Shown here: in pieces, positions 58,571-64,000 of the stretch
Layout: every line of letters begins with the position of its first letter
Position numbering within the stretch: position 1 is the stretch's first letter
DNA from: Bombus terrestris
Lineage: Eukaryota; Arthropoda; Insecta; Hymenoptera; Apidae
Reading direction: 5' to 3'
Assembly: GCF_910591885.1 (NCBI RefSeq)
Contig: NC_063275.1
Location: 17,906,501-17,970,500 of the forward strand
DNA length: 64,000 nt
Notes under the pieces: generated by a model
Told to the model about the DNA's origin: nothing
Database searches by the model: none
The model's input: the letters and a program-made list of their open reading frames with translations, nothing else
Position numbers and translations under genes: made by a program

Positions 58571-61500
58571 TGTCTATTTGTGCATGGAGCGAATGGGAGT
58601 CTGTTTACACAAAACCTACTCCATTTATAATCTATAGCCTACACAGTGTCCACCTATGATGAACTATTCTTCCACAAGGAATATAAATTATATTTCAAGC
58701 AAATATTTATATGGATAACATTAATTTAGAACTTGAAAAATTTACAGAAAAATTTACAGGTTCTCACGTTTCAGAAATTTACGATGAGTTTCATTGTTCG
58801 AATGATGAAACGTTTTACACGATATCTATCATACTTTGATTTTGACGTAATACAATAATATAAAATGAGGCTCAACAAAACACTCGATTTCAGCGATCGA
58901 TTTTCAATACGTCGCGCTGGAATAACTACCATTATTCCTTACGCGAGTAATATGTAACAGCGACCGTAGAAGCATGAAATCCCATTGGACATGGATTGGT
59001 AACATTCTGGAACAAGAACAATTTCGGTAGAGTGGCCATGTCGAAAATGCATCACGTTTCACAGTACATGGGTTGAATCATATGTCCAAATTATGAACAA
59101 GATAGATTGCTCGTGCAACCGTTCGGTTCGCGATCTTAACGATCCAATATTCTTCTTCGAACGAATACAATCCATAAATTTCCTGATTTCCTAAACGAAC
59201 GAATATTTTGTACTTGTTCGTGAGCATTGCGATTTGGATTAACGAACGAACTTCAATCATGAGTTTGCAGGGTTGATCAAGGCAATTTCTGAAAGTTTCC
59301 AAAAGTTGGGGGGATCGCCGGAGATACAAAATATTTAGAAAATTGAATTCGAGCGACGAATTGTTCCATTTTCGTTGGCAGAAGTACACTTGGATCAAAG
59401 TTTCTACGTTTCGCGCTTCACGGTCGACTGAAAGCATTACTGGTACAGGACCCCGAAGCTAGGGGAAGAAATACCTCGTCTCTGTTTTCTGTATCTACCC
59501 TCTCCTCTTGGACACGTGGCAGGATCCCTTCTTAAGCCGTCGGAAATGGTTCTCTCTGCTTTTAGAACGGAGGATCGCGACACGTGCAACGGTGCACGTT
59601 AACGAAGTATATCGAGAATATCGTTGAAGTTCGTCCATAGCTAACGAGCATCGTTAACAAACGCCGCTCTAAAATTACTCATTTCAACCGTATCGATATC
59701 GCTGGTATGTTATTGAACATTCGATACAACAGAAGTACGTACAATTCGTTACGTATTCGCAAAAATATTCAGTGATCGCATGTCAGATTAGTCGTAAAAT
59801 ATTAAAATATTTTGCAAAAATCTGCAAAAATTACAAATACGTGGCGAAATATTACGTTCACGGAATAATCGAAATTATGAGTCAATTACGTAAGATTAGA
59901 AGTTTCCGTAAGTGGATATTATGTATTTCGATCTGATGTAACGATTTAAAGTCTCATAATATAATACTTCAATATCGAGTTTTATTCGAATTCTTCGCTG
60001 TTAGAAAAGAAGTATCATTAGTCTGTTAGCAGAATTTAGGTGATTATTATTTTATTTCATTTAATGGTTATTATTTATATAGGATGGTATGTTTCATCGA
60101 AGTATAATACTTAAGTTCAGTTATACCTGTTCGATGGTATGGTGGCACTACAGAAAGTTTCCGATACAAACTGCGATATCGTAATCAGTACGGCGTCGAC
60201 CTTTCGCACGACACGTCGATCGTTCGTAAATTGCTGCTTTCTATTCGGAAAATGTATTCGCTGATTTTCTCAGATACCGTGTCTCTTTCTATCACTTGTT
60301 TTATTTATTCATCTTTGTATATTTTTGTATATTTACATTTGTCATATATACGTAAATATCTGCAGTGTAATTACAATATATGAAATGATTCATATATAAT
60401 TATTAGAATAATTTATCTGTAACAACGAATAAATTATAAAACAGTTTATCTTATACAAATTGCAACTTCGATATCTAGACACAAGGCAACCATTAATCAA
60501 AATTAATACGCCAATACCACTGTACTAACTATTACGGAACCAGAACGCTTGACGAAGTTTCAATTAGGATATTGAACTTCTCGTATACCGCTCGACCGAT
60601 TATAAATGGTTGGCACGGTGCGTAAAATATTACCAAGGGAGACTGACAACGTTTCACCGTCGCGTTTAATCAACAAAATCATCCGAATGCGGGGCGTGTT
60701 CCCTCGTGGGCCAATCTACGATCTTGCCAAACGGAAATCTCGAAATTTAGGTTGATTACTGATTTGGATTCTGGTAGAAATTTGCCCGCATCTTTACGAA
60801 ACCGAGTGGCCCGCATTTAACAATATGAAAGCGTACGAAATACATGCGCGATCAAGAATACTATCGTGTCCCCGATAGAGAAATCATTCTGCGTTAGTCT
60901 GGCGCAAGGAACGCCGCGAAAGTATGCGCGTACATACTTTATTTCGCTATATTTCCATATTTATAAGCGTCTGCGCGGTTCGTTCGCGAATACTAACGTT
61001 TAATTAATTTACTGAAGACACGATAACCCGCTGCTCGAATTCTCTCGATCACCGTAACGGAGAGTTTTCGCAACGAGCAACAGAACGAATCTATTAACAC
61101 GATTTTTGAAATTTTATTCATTTTATTCAACATTTAAAAGAAATTTTTCCCAATATGGCAGTTGCTATTAAACGACGGGACTTTCGTGCGGTTTTAATGC
61201 AACTATAAACAGCACAGTTTTAATTAAAGATTTTCACAGACTACGATTCGAAAATACGGCTACATCGATAATGTCATTTTATTACTTCCATTCACGATCT
61301 CATTATATTGATTCTACCGATATAAAAACAGGGGTAGATAGTAACTAGAAAAGATCGTATAGCATATCTTAAGACACAGAGTTTAATTAAGAGTTCCATT
61401 AGTTACCACCATCCCTATAATTACGTCCGAAGAAAGAAATCATCGTAGACGTAACACGGGTGCATAAGATTTCACAATTGATACGCATTACCTTTCTCAT

Positions 61501-63350
61501 TTCCCGGTTATGTTTACTGTTCCTCCCACCGTAACGGGCATAATCGAATATTATCATTAGCCGCGGTTCTTGCTCCCCATATATACCTCACAATTTTCTC
61601 CATTAAACAAACATACCGGTTACATAAATAAACGGCAATAGTCCATCATCTGCACGCGTATTTGGAACGCCTCGATGCGCGCTGTCCGCAATTACGATCC
61701 ATCGATCGTCATCGGTGGATCGTGACGCGACAAATATCTACGGTTGCTGTTGCGTAACGAGGCTCGATCGGTGGACGCAACAGGAAAATCTCGGTGAACA
61801 CCGAGCAGGTCGCGGCTGGTTATTATGGCGGAATGTAGAAAGGCGCCTCTTGTCGTGCATAATTGCCGAAGCGTGAAAGCAGATTAGCTAAAAACGTGAC
61901 CAGCCGCGTGCACAGAGACCACGGATTGGAACAGTGAACCGTGTGCGCCCATTAATTGGTACGTATCGACGATTAACACGATAAATCGTCAATTAACGCG
62001 GTCTACGCTCGCGGTTTACACGACGATCCTTCATGAGAGTATAAAGACGATGTCTGTGTAACAGGATTACACTTTCTAATGAGATTGCTGAGTATTTCTG
62101 CGAATTCGAATGTTAGTTTCGTGATGTGTAATGAGATTCGATTGGAAACGCATGGCTTTATAACGGCATCTACGTGAAATGTTCTGGTGTCTGATGTTTT
62201 ACACAAGAAGAATACACCTTTTGTTTTCAATCGAGAAATTGCAAGTTATGATCGCCTATCTCGAGATCTAATATCGTTGTGTAATTATTGCATATCGTTT
62301 GAAGATAGCTCTTTAGATATTTGCATTTGATTCTTCTTTATTTGTAATAGGATAAATCTTGAACTTTCAAACAATTTGAGTGATTAATTCCTATTATTTA
62401 AGTCGAATACTTATTGGCACGTAGACAAGTATCATATTGAAATATGAAGTGTACATTTATGAAGAATCTATACAATCTATCTTACCACATAGCTAATAAA
62501 TGATATGTAACGATCCGATAGAACGTTAAGTGCAATAACCGAAACACCTAGTGGTTTCCGTAATTTCAGTATTACCGCATCGATGCATACATTTATAAAA
62601 ACAATACGATTGAGAAAACGCTGATTAAAAAGTAGGTTATTTACATAACGTGGCGTAAGAGAAGGCTTTTACGGGTTGGATTTTTACAATCGAAACCATT
62701 TGCCTACGAACCATATCCTAACATACTTAATCAAAACTTTCAATATTAGTCTCAATTAATAACGAAATATATTTTTACTAAGAAAAGTTGCATTCCATAA
62801 GAGTTATGCATCGAGGAGTACACAAATCTCTTGTCGACTTTCGAGCGCTATCAAACCCTTCTAATCGTCGCGTCCTCGACATGGCCCGTTTATCATCGAC
62901 GCGTGTCGACGCGCTTCCGCGTCTATGGACTTTCTTGTACAGCCGGGTGAAGTTGTTCTACCGGTAGTCGCGTAGCTTTTCAGAATCTCGACGAACGAAC
63001 CGGACATGTTGACCGCGTCGCGTCGAGAAGATGTGCGTCGTCTCAGGTCCGGTTGCGAACGGTTTTCCTAGCCGAACCGGCCCGTTGAATTACGAAAAAC
63101 GAGCTTCCATGGCACACGATATACCAAAGGCGCTACTGCAACCGAGGTTGTTGACCATCGTGGAATTTCATGCAAGAAAGTGCCACTTACCGGTCCCGCG
63201 AAAGCCGCCTGCGATCGGAATTTCGAGTCGACAATGCAGCGGGGCGGGAACCCAGCCTGCCTGTATGCTTGGTTCGTTGACACCTCTCTTAGGTGTGACT
63301 GATTGTCAGGAGAATTAATTCAGAGGGTACATAATTTCGTGTGTTTGCTT
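58571..63350. other. Non-coding: probable intron or 5' flank of the GEF gene
   Basis: No convincing coding exon. AT-rich DNA dominates, with CpG-richer blocks near 60,540-61,060, 61,640-61,990 and 62,810-63,290. In the last block the minus strand has a strong donor-like GTAAGT after 63,191, preceded by an open but ATG-less frame, so a 5' UTR exon of the GEF or another minus-strand gene is possible. Several short frames of 60-119 codons have no domain. Confidence 0.5.
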
Positions 63351-63900
63351 CTTGGAGTGCGACTGGTATTTTTAAGCGTTGTATCAAATGTGAGCTCTTC
63401 ACTCTCTCGTCTTTTACGAAACAGATCGTGTTAGACTTACACTGCCAGTCATAAATGTTAGGACACTTACTTGTTACAGTTATTGGAAAACCGTATCAAA
63501 TTTTACCTTATTTAGTCTTTTATGAAATATGTAACATGAATAGTTGATCTATAGTAAAGTGGCTAGAAAATAAAAGCAGAGAAAAACATTTAATTTATAG
63601 TACATATGAGCAGGTGTGCTAATCCGTAATTTAAAAATGGAGTCAATCAATTTGGCTACGCAGAGACTCATATGCCTCACCAGTGGTTATAGGATTGATA
63701 ATAAATATAGGTGTATCGTGACAGATTAATTATTCATCATATTCGAACGTGATTTACTCATATTCTACGTGGTTTACTCTTTCCATTTACGAGCGATTCA
63801 ACATAAATGTTTACGACTGTAAAGCGCGATAACGAAGGTATGTCTCTCGGGGTGTGACTGGTATTCTTCGATCATTGGGTGAAATGTGAGCTTTTCAAAT
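63347..63900 (+). repeat. Direct repeat pair with GACTGGTATT and AAATGTGAGC blocks
   Basis: The first copy is at about 63,354-63,400 (GGAGTGCGACTGGTATT, then AAATGTGAGCTCTTCA). The second is at about 63,850-63,897 (GGGGTGTGACTGGTATT, then AAATGTGAGCTTTTCA). The spacing within each copy is nearly the same. They lie about 495 bases apart in the same orientation and may be repeated parts of a decayed transposable element. Confidence 0.65.
63439..63620. mobile_element. Possible Tc1/mariner-like terminal remnant
   Basis: TACACTGCCAGTCATAAATG followed by TTAGGACACTTACT resembles the terminal repeats of Tc1-like elements (CAGTG start, then a TCATAAnTnTTnGGACAC-type motif). It is flanked at its left edge by TTACAC. 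No matching inverted copy is visible before the window ends and no transposase frame is present, so this is at most one end or a solo remnant. The family call is from memory of motif shape. Confidence 0.35.
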
Positions 63901-64000
63901 TTTTCTCCATCCTTGGAGATAATTGTATATGATTACGTCTTGGCAGCGATTGTGGAATAGTCGATGAATAGACGCGTATCGTGAAAACTCAATTATTCAG

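Noticed and set aside
59078..59437. 119-codon minus-strand frame upstream of the GEF
   Set aside because: Contains no family signature and its composition follows local AT content. Neither end has a splice site in phase with the GEF exon at 58,007 that I could defend.

Overview
This is eukaryotic nuclear DNA from an insect, most likely a hymenopteran and probably a bee. The genes have short introns (66 to 80 bp are typical) with GT-AG borders. CpG is not visibly depleted, and AT-rich stretches alternate with CpG-rich blocks. One gene belongs to an insect-restricted family, the Bla g 1/G12 insect allergen repeat. The species cannot be named from the sequence alone. There is no sign of bacterial operons, CRISPR, rRNA or tRNA genes.

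Layout. From 1 to about 40.5 kb I find no convincing protein-coding exon. The interval holds CpG-rich blocks, AT-rich spacers, homopolymers, a purine microsatellite and a few diverged repeats, so it is a gene desert or part of a very large intron. At 40.94-42.13 kb (+) lies a complete five-exon syntaxin-17 gene (301 aa), the autophagosomal Qa-SNARE, with its double glycine-zipper membrane hairpin. Between 42.1 and 46.7 kb are a possible signal-peptide micro-ORF (42,773, +), a 197-bp foldback MITE (43,155-43,351) and a weak unrecognised minus-strand coding candidate (44,854-45,535).

At 46.7-50.4 kb (+) lies the most striking locus: a secreted G12/Bla g 1-like gut protein of 1,059 aa. It consists of a signal peptide plus five near-identical tandem units of exactly 615 bp (205 aa). 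It has a clear TATA box, an upstream GATA site and a non-coding first exon. The stop codon sits at the point where a sixth unit would start and looks like a CGA-to-TGA change. Unit 1 is a mosaic: its first ~130 bp diverge and the rest is identical to unit 2, which points to gene conversion or recent unequal exchange.

From 54.35 to 58.01 kb (-) lie ten consecutive phase-consistent exons encoding the C-terminal 765 aa of a PLEKHG4/puratrophin-1-type Rho guanine-nucleotide exchange factor (spectrin-like segment, DH, PH, conserved tail). Its upstream exons are not clearly visible. A possible alternative first coding exon lies at 58,385-58,570 (-). The G12-like gene and the GEF converge on a ~4 kb gene-free interval. 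From 58.6 to 64 kb the sequence is non-coding as far as I can tell and contains short repeats and a possible Tc1-like terminus.

The three recognised genes (autophagy SNARE, gut secretory protein, Rho GEF) are functionally unrelated neighbours, as is normal in insect genomes. Nothing suggests a co-regulated pathway.
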